Source: Atrichornis clamosus (Eukaryota; Chordata; Aves; Passeriformes; Menuridae). Taken from it: a stretch of DNA of 64,000 nucleotides. Made by a program: the position numbers and the translations under genes. The DNA lies in contig WBMZ01003033.1 of the NCBI GenBank assembly GCA_013400975.1, forward strand, positions 62,001-126,000, given 5' to 3'. Below the pieces are notes generated by a model. The model saw nothing but the letters and a program-made list of their open reading frames with translations. It did not search any database and was not told the origin of the DNA. Below are positions 43,601-51,800 of this stretch, piece after piece (the stretch's first letter is position 1; each line of letters begins with the position of its first letter).

Positions 43601-46600
43601 TTTTCAGTAGTTACTGTCAGAAAGCAGTAAACTGAATGTCACTGTCAATGTTCAAGATGTCTCAGCTGAACACTAGGTCAAATACTACTAAAGAGTTAAG
43701 ATATTAATACCCACTGCTTCATTTTATTTGAATACTCTGATGTATTTAAAAGACCACTATAACTTTTATCTACTTTAACATCACAGGCTTTTGAAAGAAA
43801 AACTTAAGTACCCTTTAATATTTATGCTAAGTTTTACTAAGGCTTTTGAACATTTCCACATATGTTCTCACAGTTCAGCATAGCACCCATATTTCAGTGG
43901 AAAATAATACAATAATCAACTATTTCATCAATGAATGCCATGGAACCTGAATAGAAGAATAGGATACCCAATGGAATTGTTACCTGACTTGCTCCAAAAA
44001 ATCTAAGTTATGATGAAGTGTCACAAAGTACACAACAGCATATTTTTTTTATACAAATGCAGAACAAGCTACAAAAAACCACGCACTACTTTCCAGAAAT
44101 GCAGAACTATCAGTTGAGATACATAAACTTCTGTCTCTTCTAATACATTTTAATATCCAAGTATGACCAAGACCTCTGTGACCTTCTGTGTCAAGTGCAT
44201 GCCTTTGCTGTCAAACAGTGCAGAAAATGCACTGTTACCCAGCCACTATATCAGCTTCACAGTTGCAGACCTCTCATAATAGTTCTATACAAATCGAAGT
44301 GACGACTAATAAGACATAAAAGCCTTTGTATGAATGCAAATGGCTGGCAGATGAGAAAATCCAGCTACAATAGCCATATTGATCAGGAATATGGCTATTT
44401 TACAGGAGTCACCTGCCAGCAAGAAATGGCATCAGCAGAACTTGGACAGTACATGGTAGAGCATGACTATTTTTAGCACAGAGATTTAATATGCAAGTTA
44501 CCTGTGGATACATATTGCTTACCAGAACATTGCCTGAAAGAAAATACTACATTGACAGTGGTCAAAAGCAAAATCTTCAGACAAAATTGTTTCGGCAAAT
44601 CTTTTTCCAGAGCTGTAGGGTTAGCAATAGATCCACTGCAAATTTGTAAAATGTCTGCATTCAAAACCAAGCTTTGCACAAACTTTATTCAAGTGACTAT
44701 TATCTTTCTTTATGTGCATCTCATGTCTTTTTTTAATTTTACATATAAATAGTAGTAAAAGCTATGGTGTCTTAATGAAATGTTATTAAAACAATCAAGC
44801 CAAACACATACTCTGATGCAACCTCCTGGCCCTAGAGCTTTTATCATAGTTAATCCAGCATTTGAATTACATTGGTTGAATATGAAAGAAAATAATACTT
44901 TGGTAGGAAACTTAAAAGTATCTTCCCCAAGAGCATTTCTTAAGATACGTGCATTTGGTGCATTCAGAAATATGTGTTCATTCAATGTATATTTTATGAG
45001 CCAGAGTAAAGCTATCTCTGGAAAAAATGCTAAGAGGATCCAGAGAGATGAGTGATGAATCCTCAGCATCAGAGAGATGTTTTCCAATTCAAGTGTATGG
45101 CCTGCACAGCAGATTAAAGTAAGGCTACAGACACGCAATCAGCTAGAGCATCCCTGTGTAAAAACAGTTTGTGTGTCGACCTAAATTTGAAATGAACCAC
45201 GCAGCAATAAATTGCTTGCAGCCTACTCTTGCAATCTAAGCCACATTCTGCAAGCTTAATATCCAGCAGCTTACCCCTGTTGCCCTCCTTCCCCTCATTT
45301 GTGAGATGCCTGCTGAGCTACATTGCTGGAGAAGGCCCCTCCAAATATTGCTTTAAATTTCTGGTTTGGGTGCTAACCCATTGAAAATCCCACAGATACA
45401 GATGCAAAGCACACAGTGCTATTTGCCAGTTGCAAATTCCACAGAAAAACAGCACATAGCTTTCACTAGGTCAATGAACATATGGGTCCTGCTATCCAGA
45501 ATGATTTTGCTCTCACTAGTTTTGTTCTATTTCCTGGTACAGCTTTTCAAACCAATCTCCACTTTTGATTACAAGCTGGGTTGCTGGTCTAGTGACATCT
45601 TCTGAAAGATGAAAAAAAAAATCCTACATTCCATGGCAAAGAGCAAAAAGAGCAAATGGAAACAATACTCAAGACCAAATTTTGTATTTAGGCATCCATA
45701 ATAAAACTCCTAATTCTACACTTGACACAACACCAAAAAGGGCTGATTTCCAGAGATAATGAACTCCAAAGAAATGGAGCAACCAGTGCTCTATGCCTCT
45801 ACAATTAAGGCAGTGTGCATGCTTTTGTATAAATAGGAATATAGGAATACAAGCTTAGGCAGCTGCATTTGAAAACCTCTGGTCACATTCACCGCAGTGA
45901 AGAAACCTCAGGACAAACAGCTGAGCCCCCTTTGCAGCACCAAGCCTCACATTTGCAATAATGAATGATATCACTGCCTCCTTCCAAAAAACTACATTTC
46001 AAATCTGCTAAGGCTGCTTCTGTGATTTGGTATGGTCTACATTCTATCTGTTAAACAAAAATGTGATTTTAAAACAATTTCGTTATCCTGGTGCAAATTT
46101 GTGTGAATGCTTCTTTCTGTAAACTGAGCTTTACTAAACTGAGGAAGAATGGGTTTAAACTGACCTTGAGTTACCTGTACACACCTATGCATAGAAACAG
46201 GTTATCTCATTCTGAGCATGGAACTAGACAGACACCAGCTGAGTCCAGTCCAGAGGTCAAGCAACCATGCTAGGGAAACATTTTGGTTAACTCAGTGCCT
46301 GGACAGAGCCTACTAATACCACCAACTCAGCAACAGCTTCTAGTCCACAGCAGGTTCCTACGCAGCCATACCAGCACATGTTTGGAGCAAGTTCTTACTT
46401 GTATTCATGTAAACATGTTCTAAGTGACCACAACCAACCATCACTGATTTAATTAGCCAAGCAGCCACTGCTGGCCAGCCAGCTGACTAAGCTCTCATGC
46501 CTCTGTGCAGGCTTGGGATTCTGCCCAGGCACACGAGAACTCATGATCGCAGCCTCATTTCCAAATATACTGCTGTTTAAAATGACTAAAATTGCAAGTC

Positions 46601-48384
46601 AGTTTACAGCAATGTAGCTAAATTAGCAACCATATCTTCTCATTTCATAAGTGTACTTAGTGTGAGCAGTTGAACGTGAGTCTTTCGTTACGTCACTATC
46701 TTGCGTACCTGAGTCAGTGCATTGGTCACAGTTTCTCCTGTATGATTATTCACACTCCTTACAACAACAGATCCCAGCACAGCCAGACATTCCAGACGTT
46801 CAGTCTGCCTTGTGCACTTTTGCATCAGAGAAACTGGCAGAGTTACCTTCACTGATCCTCCACATACAGTCTACCTGCCCACTGCACATTTGAAAACTTT
46901 AGAAAAGCCCTTTTAAAATCTTAATTCTCTATGTCCAAGATGTCACCTCACTTAGCACACAGATGCTGAAACAATAGGCCGTCATGGCTCTGCCCATTCC
47001 TCATAGCATATTTCCTTTTCCAACACTGACTCTTTTATCTGGTAATGACACTCTTTGGAATTTTAGTACTGGGATTCCCAGCCTATGCCAACACAGAAAA
47101 ATGCTAAAATTATCCTGCCCAAAGGGGTGTCACTTTCTCCCTGAGAGAGCAGTATAATAAGCAGAGCAGTATAACAAACTGAAAGATAAAAATTAAGGAA
47201 TAGAAAATACAAACTGTATGCATCCAGAATGTGTTTTTTTAAATAAATGATGCACAAGAACTGCACTATTGGGCCAACAATAAAGGGAGGGATAATATGA
47301 TATACTCACAGCATATGACAGTGCATTACATTTTCTAGTACAGAACAGTATTTATCACTTTTATAGATTATTTTGTTAATTTCACTATGCTTTATTTCTT
47401 TTCCTTGTTCCAGGCACACATTTCATTTGCTCCGTTTCCTTTTAAAAAAGCATCGTATTTTAACAATGACCCAGTTAGTGCCACATTTCTTATCAGGTCT
47501 GAGTCACAAGCACCCTATGCTGGTATCAGGGTACTTTGCTACCAATCTGTTTTGATAATTTGTCCAAGAAAGCGGTCCCTACGTTTTCATAAATCTAAAG
47601 CAACCTAAAAGAGGCAAGAGTAAACAGAAGCAGAAAAGCTTCCTCAAAGTGTTAAGGAAGGAGCTTGTATTTTAAATTTAAGTTTTGTTCTTGTGTTTCA
47701 GAATATACTTTCCTTCGGGAGTATGGATGTATATAATGTCAACTGCTCTGATATGCTTTGCAAGTATTAAAAGGACTTTTTGATGGCCTGAAAGCCACAA
47801 ACTTCTTTAGGAAGTTTAAACTGCATTAGGAAGTCAAACTTTAGGAGGGTGGGTTTACCTTTTAATTCTTTTTGAGGTAACGTTGTAGCTAAGCATGACT
47901 TACACGCTGTGAGGATATTGCAGGTATCTGGTGTCAGCACCTTGGTTCCGTGTCAAAACCACAACCCCACAGGTGGCAAAGCTTCCATTTGTATGCCCGG
48001 CCCTATTTGGGCCGGAGGACACCGCAGCCACCAAAGCAAGCCTGGCTGCTGCACCAGCGATGCTAACCAACCCTGCAGTGGCCGGCAGCTCCCGGGACGG
48101 AGCTGTGTGTTGGGGGCCGGGTTCTTCCCTCCGAGGCGGGCTGCCCACGGCGGGCGGGGCTGCTCCTGGGCCCGGCTCCCGGAGTACCGTACCTGGATGA
48201 GGCCCCGGCGGAGCAGCGCGGTGTGAACGCAGCCCGGCACCTCCGCTCGGAGCGACACCGAGCAGTTCCCGCTGCGGAGCCACCAGCTCCCCCGCAGGCT
48301 GAGCACCTCCGGGCCGCCCGCGGCCACCGCCAGCGGCACCAACGGCAACACCAGCACCGGCAGCAGCAGCGCCGCAGGGGCCAT
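1404..48384 (-). CDS. MANBA: Beta-mannosidase (lysosomal, GH2), complete 17-exon gene
   Basis: Lysosomal exo-glycosidase that removes the terminal beta-linked mannose left at the end of N-glycan breakdown. The spliced frame is 2655 bp, giving 884 residues (human 879). Order seen: hydrophobic signal peptide about 1-22; N-terminal sugar-binding-like beta-sandwich about 23-210; Ig-like domain about 211-345 with the WWPNGHG motif at 295-301; TIM barrel from about 346 with acid/base E462 (NNENE) and nucleophile E559 (ASEYG); C-terminal beta domains to 884. Sequons at N40, N82, N118, N307 and N768 suit a glycosylated lysosomal protein. Intron phases after exons 1-16 are 0,2,0,0,1,0,0,2,0,0,0,0,0,1,0,0. 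The start is the first ATG for about 300 bp and leads directly into the signal peptide. No frameshift or stop was found. Assignment rests on near-continuous similarity to the mammalian protein recalled from memory and on the UBE2D3 neighbour. Domain limits are approximate. Confidence 0.98.
2721..2760. repeat. A/C-rich low-complexity tract
   Basis: Short runs of A alternating with CCCC, of the kind common in avian introns. A related tract lies at 3556-3604. Confidence 0.8.
3556..3604. repeat. A/C-rich low-complexity tract
   Basis: CAAA-type tract with a short ACACAC segment and a terminal (CAAA) run. Confidence 0.75.
3801..4058 (-). CDS. MANBA: MANBA exon 16 (residues 725-810)
   Basis: C-terminal domain. 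It begins [13 protein letters not shown], continues through CRNCTRKSC with the N768-C-T sequon, and ends GLEKTQLS. This is the least conserved part of the protein but keeps the cysteine pattern. 86 codons, phase 0, donor GTAAGC. Confidence 0.95.
4059..5761 (-). other. MANBA: MANBA intron 15
   Basis: AT-rich intron; nothing recognisable beyond its splice sites. Confidence 0.9.
5762..5904 (-). CDS. MANBA: MANBA exon 15 (residues 677-724)
   Basis: Reads [20 protein letters not shown] and then [16 protein letters not shown], linking the barrel to the C-terminal beta domains. The acceptor is TTTTTAG and the donor GTAAGT. Length matches the human exon codon for codon. Confidence 0.96.
6817..6848. 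repeat. 16-bp tandem duplication
   Basis: Two exact adjacent copies of GAAAAGTTAGATACTG within intron 14. Confidence 0.9.
7414..9075 (-). mobile_element. CR1 LINE, 5'-truncated and decayed (reverse transcriptase 3' part)
   Basis: A non-LTR retrotransposon inserted on the minus strand inside MANBA intron 14. Its 3' end is marked by two degenerate 8-bp units at 7414-7429 (GTTCTACA and GTTCTATA read on the minus strand), the CR1 hallmark, followed inward by the conserved CR1 tail. Further in, fragments of the ORF2 reverse transcriptase appear: [12 protein letters not shown] and [10 protein letters not shown] near 8930-9040, [20 protein letters not shown] near 8750-8790, FANNSKLGG near 8680, and [20 protein letters not shown] near 7880-7920. 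The usual FADD catalytic pair reads FANN and the frame is interrupted, so it is inactive. The 5' half is missing, as is usual for CR1. The left edge is clear; the right edge near 9075 is approximate. No target-site duplication was seen. The interior is inflated by a 420-bp duplication described separately. Confidence 0.9.
7943..8781. repeat. Perfect 419-bp direct repeat joined by one N (probable assembly artefact)
   Basis: Positions 7943-8361 and 8363-8781 are identical at every base compared, line by line, with a constant 420-base offset and a single N at 8362 between them. A long open frame on the plus strand (7750-8811) exists only because of this duplication. An exact repeat abutting an N inside an old, diverged LINE is best explained by two contig ends that overlap but were not merged. 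Confidence 0.9.
11783..11820. repeat. A-rich low-complexity tract
   Basis: A-run interrupted by G and AAC, on the plus strand of intron 14. Confidence 0.75.
13417..13561 (-). CDS. MANBA: MANBA exon 14 (residues 629-676)
   Basis: Reads [15 protein letters not shown], then [20 protein letters not shown], one of the most conserved stretches of the family and the end of the barrel. It ends in phase 1 (Leu plus G) at donor GTAAGT, rejoining exon 15 as Glu677 across the 7.5-kb intron 14. Confidence 0.98.
13562..15299 (-). other. MANBA: MANBA intron 13
   Basis: AT-rich intron with a run of nine C at 13908-13916. Nothing else recognisable. Confidence 0.9.
15300..15464 (-). CDS. MANBA: MANBA exon 13 (residues 574-628)
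   Basis: Reads [20 protein letters not shown], then the acidic EDGN segment and FKDMIYLTQ. The HRQHH block is conserved in mammalian MANBA. 55 codons, phase 0, acceptor TTAAAAG (short pyrimidine tract) and donor GTAACA. Confidence 0.96.
15465..16746 (-). other. MANBA: MANBA intron 12
   Basis: AT-rich intron; no exon or repeat recognised. Confidence 0.9.
16747..16965 (-). CDS. MANBA: MANBA exon 12, catalytic nucleophile (501-573)
   Basis: Begins [15 protein letters not shown] and contains YGDIHFYDY, then [17 protein letters not shown]559 in SEYG corresponds to the human Glu554 nucleophile. The acceptor is ATCCCAG and the donor GTAAGG; 73 codons, phase 0 at both ends. Confidence 0.98.
16966..19562 (-). 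other. MANBA: MANBA intron 11
   Basis: AT-rich intron. A 12-bp motif CATGAGCCTCAT occurs twice at about 18468-18493. No exon or transposon recognised. Confidence 0.9.
19563..19730 (-). CDS. MANBA: MANBA exon 11, acid/base catalytic residue (445-500)
   Basis: Reads [21 protein letters not shown]462 in NNENE corresponds to human Glu457, the general acid/base of GH2 retaining catalysis. It continues with [19 protein letters not shown]. 56 codons as in human, acceptor TTTCAG, donor GTAAGT, phase 0. Confidence 0.98.
19731..20243 (-). other. MANBA: MANBA intron 10
   Basis: Short intron containing an exact 13-bp tandem duplication (AAGATGATTTAGC) at 20081-20106. Nothing else recognised. Confidence 0.9.
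20081..20106. repeat. 13-bp tandem duplication
   Basis: Two exact adjacent copies of AAGATGATTTAGC. Confidence 0.85.
20244..20330 (-). CDS. MANBA: MANBA exon 10 (residues 416-444)
   Basis: Reads [20 protein letters not shown] and ends EVSHQ. The [12 protein letters not shown] block is a family signature in the barrel. At 87 bp it is the shortest exon. The acceptor is TTGTAG and the donor GTATTT, phase 0. Confidence 0.97.
20331..22470 (-). other. MANBA: MANBA intron 9
   Basis: AT-rich intron; several chance open frames but none with recognisable similarity. Confidence 0.9.
22471..22588 (-). CDS. MANBA: MANBA exon 9 (residues 376-415)
   Basis: Reads [20 protein letters not shown] followed by [19 protein letters not shown]. 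The RVWGGG-YE motif contributes to the GH2 active-site floor. The donor is GTAAAA, weaker than its neighbours but in the expected place. Phase 0 out. Confidence 0.97.
22589..23698 (-). other. MANBA: MANBA intron 8
   Basis: Contains a poly-A/AACC low-complexity tract at 22686-22712. Nothing else recognised. Confidence 0.9.
23699..23850 (-). CDS. MANBA: MANBA exon 8 (residues 326-375)
   Basis: Start of the TIM barrel: [12 protein letters not shown], then [20 protein letters not shown]. The [11 protein letters not shown] segment is close to invariant in the family. The acceptor is TTTACAG and the donor is GTAAGC after GAC AC (phase 2), which joins exon 9 to give Thr376. Confidence 0.98.
23851..28940 (-). 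other. MANBA: MANBA intron 7
   Basis: 5.1-kb AT-rich intron. A poly-T/poly-G transition lies at 27343-27368. No exon, RNA gene or transposon recognised. Confidence 0.9.
28941..29051 (-). CDS. MANBA: MANBA exon 7 (residues 289-325)
   Basis: Carries [15 protein letters not shown], the conserved WWP-GHG motif preceding the barrel, and the N307-M-T sequon. The acceptor is TTATGTTCAAG and the donor GTGAGC; 37 codons, phase 0 at both ends. The first three residues (SSA) differ from the human sequon at that site. Confidence 0.96.
29052..31678 (-). other. MANBA: MANBA intron 6
   Basis: AT-rich intron that includes an unusual CpG-dense patch at about 29970-30200 (roughly 15 CpG in 240 bp against a very CpG-poor background). 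No known element identified there. Confidence 0.9.
31679..31854 (-). CDS. MANBA: MANBA exon 6 (residues 230-288)
   Basis: Part of the Ig-like domain. It reads [20 protein letters not shown], then [19 protein letters not shown], ending LLVNINK. It is 176 bp, starts by completing Val230 (G/TA) and ends in phase 0 with donor GTAAGG. Confidence 0.96.
31855..34251 (-). other. MANBA: MANBA intron 5
   Basis: AT-rich intron; nothing recognisable. Confidence 0.9.
34252..34375 (-). CDS. MANBA: MANBA exon 5 (residues 189-229)
   Basis: Reads [20 protein letters not shown], the near-invariant SWDWGP motif of GH2 beta-mannosidases, whose Trp and Asp residues line the substrate pocket in solved family members. 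The acceptor is TTTTCCAG and the donor GTAAGT, phase 1. Confidence 0.97.
34376..37001 (-). other. MANBA: MANBA intron 4
   Basis: AT-rich intron; nothing recognisable beyond splice sites. Confidence 0.9.
37002..37172 (-). CDS. MANBA: MANBA exon 4 (residues 132-188)
   Basis: Reads [12 protein letters not shown] at the start and [13 protein letters not shown] at the end, 57 codons exactly as in human. It completes much of the N-terminal beta-sandwich. The acceptor is GTCCTAG and the donor GTAGGG, phase 0. Confidence 0.97.
37173..39041 (-). other. MANBA: MANBA intron 3
   Basis: Contains a poly-A tract at about 37341-37353 and a chance plus-strand open frame around 37204-37638. No known exon or transposon recognised. 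Confidence 0.9.
39042..39147 (-). CDS. MANBA: MANBA exon 3 (residues 96-131)
   Basis: Reads [20 protein letters not shown] and ends TDNMFNRY, a strongly conserved block of the family. It contains the N118-V-T sequon. The acceptor is TCTGTAG and the donor is a strong GTAAGT, phase 0. Confidence 0.97.
39148..39644 (-). other. MANBA: MANBA intron 2
   Basis: At 497 bp this is the shortest intron. Nothing recognisable inside. Confidence 0.9.
39645..39739 (-). CDS. MANBA: MANBA exon 2 (residues 65-95)
   Basis: Reads [19 protein letters not shown] and onward, matching the mammalian beta-sandwich segment. It carries the N82-W-T sequon. The acceptor is TTACTAG before GAACC and the donor is GTATGC; it ends in phase 2, with the split codon AG/A giving Arg96. 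Confidence 0.95.
39740..48192 (-). other. MANBA: MANBA intron 1
   Basis: At 8.5 kb this is the largest intron. It contains a GC/CpG-rich island at about 40425-40700, far from the main promoter. Its promoter-proximal end (about 48000-48192) belongs to the main CpG island. Between them I see only AT-rich sequence and chance open frames. Confidence 0.9.
40425..40700. promoter_or_regulatory. Intronic GC/CpG-rich island, function unknown
   Basis: About 275 bp of strongly GC-rich, CpG-dense sequence within AT-rich intron 1, about 0.7 kb upstream of exon 2 in the direction of transcription. It includes a CRE-like half site (TGACG on the minus strand). It could be an alternative MANBA promoter, an enhancer, or the GC-rich 5' end of an inserted retrocopy. 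No known gene or repeat was recognised. The regulatory label is inference from base composition. Confidence 0.4.
48193..48384 (-). CDS. MANBA: MANBA exon 1 (residues 1-64)
   Basis: Encodes the start methionine, a Leu/Val/Ala-rich signal peptide and the first part of the N-terminal beta-sandwich, ending in [16 protein letters not shown]. The family hallmark is the PGCVH segment. The donor is CAG followed by GTACGG, phase 0. The exon is very GC-rich and sits inside the CpG island. It is 5 residues longer than the human exon, all within the poorly conserved leader. The frame stays open upstream without another ATG, so 48384 is the best start. Confidence 0.95.
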
Positions 48385-48452
48385 GGCGACGGCCGCCGGG
48401 AGAGCGAACTGGGGCGGTGCTTCGAAGGGAGGAAGCGCGGGAGGGAGGAAGG

Positions 48453-48492
48453 CCGGCGCTGCTGAGGGCGATCCGGCGCTGCTGAGGGCGAT
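48453..48492. repeat. 20-bp tandem duplication in MANBA 5' region
   Basis: Two exact adjacent copies of CCGGCGCTGCTGAGGGCGAT, 69-108 bp upstream of the start codon, in the 5' UTR or core promoter. Confidence 0.9.
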
Positions 48493-48800
48493 CCCGCGCG
48501 GCTGCGCGCGGGGCCTGTGGGCGGCCGAGGCGGCTGTGGCCGGGCGCTGGCGGCCGAGCGCGGCCCGCGGAACTCGAGGGGCAACGGGCGCTCTCCCGCC
48601 CCGGCTGCAGCGGCGGCGGGGTACCGCGCACCACAGCCTACCCAGGCGAGTCACCAAACGTGCGGATTGGTTTTCTTTTTTCCCCCCAAGAGGCACGGCG
48701 GAACATTGATAAGAGGAGCGATGATACGATTACGAGTCTCTCAGATGCAGCGAATGAACTCGGAGCTCTGGAAAACGGCAGGGAGGTGAGAAGGGATGAG

Positions 48801-51800
48801 GAAGAGCTGTGACAACACCGCAGCCGTTCTCTCAATATTGGCTCCCTCGAGTCACGAGATTTTATATGGCCTCAGACTTCCACCTCCTTTTTTCCATAAA
48901 ATTACAGAGGCATATAAAACCATAACACATATAATGAACATCTCAAAGTACTCTGGTTTCCTCATAAAGCAGTGCTGTGGATTTTATTTACAAAAATTTA
49001 TTATGTTCATCTGCAAAGGGACAGAAGGGTCAGCTCCAAAGAAAGAACCCAAAGTACAGTTTGCAAATTGCACTGTAGCTTTCCTCTGTGCCCTTGCTAG
49101 CTTAATCCTTTCATTCACAGTCCAAAATCAGGAATTAAATCAACAAGTTTTTAAATGGCTCTGTGGGAGGCCTTAGCTACTTTCCAGGTGTAACACTCAC
49201 CCTACTTCATGCTCTGTTCCCACTGACCCCTGGTGCAGAGAGCTCTAGTTCACCTCCATGAACCAGGAATGTTTCACACCAGCCCTCCTGAGCTGAAGCT
49301 GTGGAAGTACAGATACCAGAGTTTTGTTTTAGCTCCTTGCTTTCACACACCTATCTCAGCATACCATAAAAACCCACCCAAAATTTGTCTTTAAGGCATG
49401 ACTGAACATGGTCAACATGCCTATATATATTTTGATACAAATCCTTTTGAGTTGACAACCCTTAGTTTCAATACAATATAAAAATGCCAGTCCTCCATTC
49501 ATCTACCATATAAAGTACACAATCCAACCACAGGTGATTTTTTTCACCTGTGAGAGCACAAGGGGGGCTGCAGTTCTGAGAAATACCAGTTCAAAGAGAA
49601 GGACAGTAGCTGATCTTTTTTCTCTTAAAAAATTTCTGCTACCAACTTTAGAAGGGGATAGCTGGGACCCATACTGTTCAGCAGCAGAAGGCCGTGCAGA
49701 AACGTAACTGTTAGAGCAGTTACCATGTGAGTATTTTTAAGACAGAGTAACCCACATTCAATATATTGACTAACTGAAATGCCAGCCCCATTTCAGATCA
49801 ACTCCCAGCTGGCCTTGTAGTGAGATTGGCAAAACCAGCTATCCTCCTAGATTGAGTTACCCCAACTGACTGTTCATGCTGTAGAATTCAGTCAAAATTA
49901 GTATTTTCTCACCTTTAATAGTGCAGACTATAAAATTATTATACATTAATAATAGCAGAAAGCCTTGCTCTGTTTCTGTCCTCATCTGTCAATGAGTAAT
50001 GTTTTCAGGGCAATCAAACATTTCAGTGTTAAATTCACTGACACAACACTAAAACCATTTAAACGTTGTACTGCTGCTTGGGAGATCTTACAGCATATTA
50101 TTTCTCAAGAAGCAGATTTACAGCTACCAAAGAACAACTGCAAGCTGGCTCTTTTTTTTTTTTTAAATACATCTTTTTCAGCAAGTCATGTGATAGCTTC
50201 CCAGTAAGAAGGAAACTGCATTTCAAGATGTTTACTGTACTTCCGTGTTTTGCCTTTTATTCTTTCTGCTTAAGACTGACTGGAGCAACACACCAAAAAA
50301 GCCACAACCTAAAAACAATGCTGTAATTAAGTATTCTGAGAACATGCAGTTCAAGGCTTATAATTAAGTTAAATCATGTCTCATTTTCATGTCCCAGTTT
50401 TAGGGTTTGTTTTTTGTTTGAGGGTATTTTTAAACAAATGACATTTTTGCTGTTTAAGATATGAGAGTTTTAAAGGCTGTGGTTTAATCTTTCCAAATCT
50501 TAGGACACGAGGCAAGATCAACTGTGTACTTTTTTATTGTGTACCATATTAACACTCTTTCTGAAATACCACAGATTTAGAAGGTTACTACAATTCTTCC
50601 TTTATGATACTTCAAGCAGATATTCTTTATCAACTAAGACAAAAAGCTGAAGGCAAAATGATGCATTTGGCTCTATTAGAATAAATCCAGAGTAGTTCCA
50701 CTGAAGTTGCCCAAATTCTGCCATGTTAATCCAGAAGTCCTTTGTTTCCAATTGCTATGCAATCACTATCATCACAACAGGCTGCTGCTGTTTTCTCTTT
50801 CAAATTCATGTCCAGTGAGTTAATGCAAAGGTTTTAAACAAACAGGTTCTTACACATTTGGGTGCAGTACTTCAAGATATTACTGCCCCCGCCTGTCCAC
50901 CCTGTACCATTCTTCTGCTGAACGTAAATACCTCTGAAGCCAAACAGGTCTTGTGTTCACACCAGTCCACATCAGGGCATGCTGTCTCTGTTGGTAACAG
51001 TGCACTGCTGCAGATACCACCACCACAGACATTTCTCAGAGAGGCAAAGCAACTAAAGGATCATCTACCTTGAGAATTTTGTATAGATGCGGCAATATTC
51101 ATGCACACGTCTGTATGACTGTAAATGCCTTCAGACAGCACAGCATATCCATATGAAAGCCCCACAGCTCCTCAGCATAACACCTGGCCTCTGTTTCCTG
51201 ACTGCATCTGCAAAACAGAACTGCTGTGCAAAAGAGTAACTCTCTGGGCTGGAATAAAGACAATAGGATGCAGGGACATCTCCAGCTATGGATTTGTAAA
51301 GGACATTATTCTATACTTACCTTGAACTCCATCCAAAAGGATGTCAAAAATAAAATGAGGAAATAAATTAAAATTGCTCTTAGATGAGGGTACTATTCAT
51401 ACATCACTGAAAAAGAATGTTGTATTAGGTTATCATGAGCAAAATACAAAGTGACAATCTAAGTGATAGGCCTAAAGTTTCTTTCATAATTATGGTAAAG
51501 TCTGTAGGCCATTGCAAGGGGATTTCCTTAGCAAACAAAATTACCCAACACTAACATTCACAAGTAATTAAAAATAAGTATGTAGAAGGGAAGCTACTGC
51601 TCCAGGCAAATGCTATAATGGAAGAGGAAAGGCAAAAAATACGTAATAATTTTAAAATTGCATAAGCAGAAAGACAGGTGATACCTTGTGTACAACCTTC
51701 AACTTCATCAGGTATGTTGGGGCAAAAGCCTGTATTTGTATCTCTTCATAGCATCTTGCTTTGAGATGAGTTTAAACCACTGGATTTAGGTTTTAGGTCA

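Larger units (their letters stand above)
48000..48800 (-). promoter_or_regulatory. MANBA: MANBA CpG-island promoter and 5' UTR
   Basis: A sharp rise in GC and CpG content surrounds exon 1. Upstream of the start codon there are GC boxes (GGGGCGG at about 48405 on the plus strand, CCGCCC/GGGGCGGGAG types near 48517 and 48595) and a CCAAT box on the minus strand near 48664-48669. There is no TATA box, typical of a housekeeping lysosomal gene. I did not find an intact TFEB/CLEAR palindrome. The transcription start cannot be placed exactly. Confidence 0.75.

Noticed and set aside
44710..45138. 142-codon minus-strand frame with an overlapping plus-strand frame
   Set aside because: It starts at TTG rather than ATG, resembles no family, and both strands being open points to chance composition.
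47900..48696. Several 170-250-codon open frames around MANBA exon 1
   Set aside because: They are GC-driven frames in the CpG island. Only 48384-48193 is supported, by the signal peptide, the PGCVH motif and the donor site.
48796..49176. 126-codon plus-strand frame leaving the CpG island divergently
   Set aside because: No domain recognised; a divergent promoter transcript is possible but the protein is not supported.
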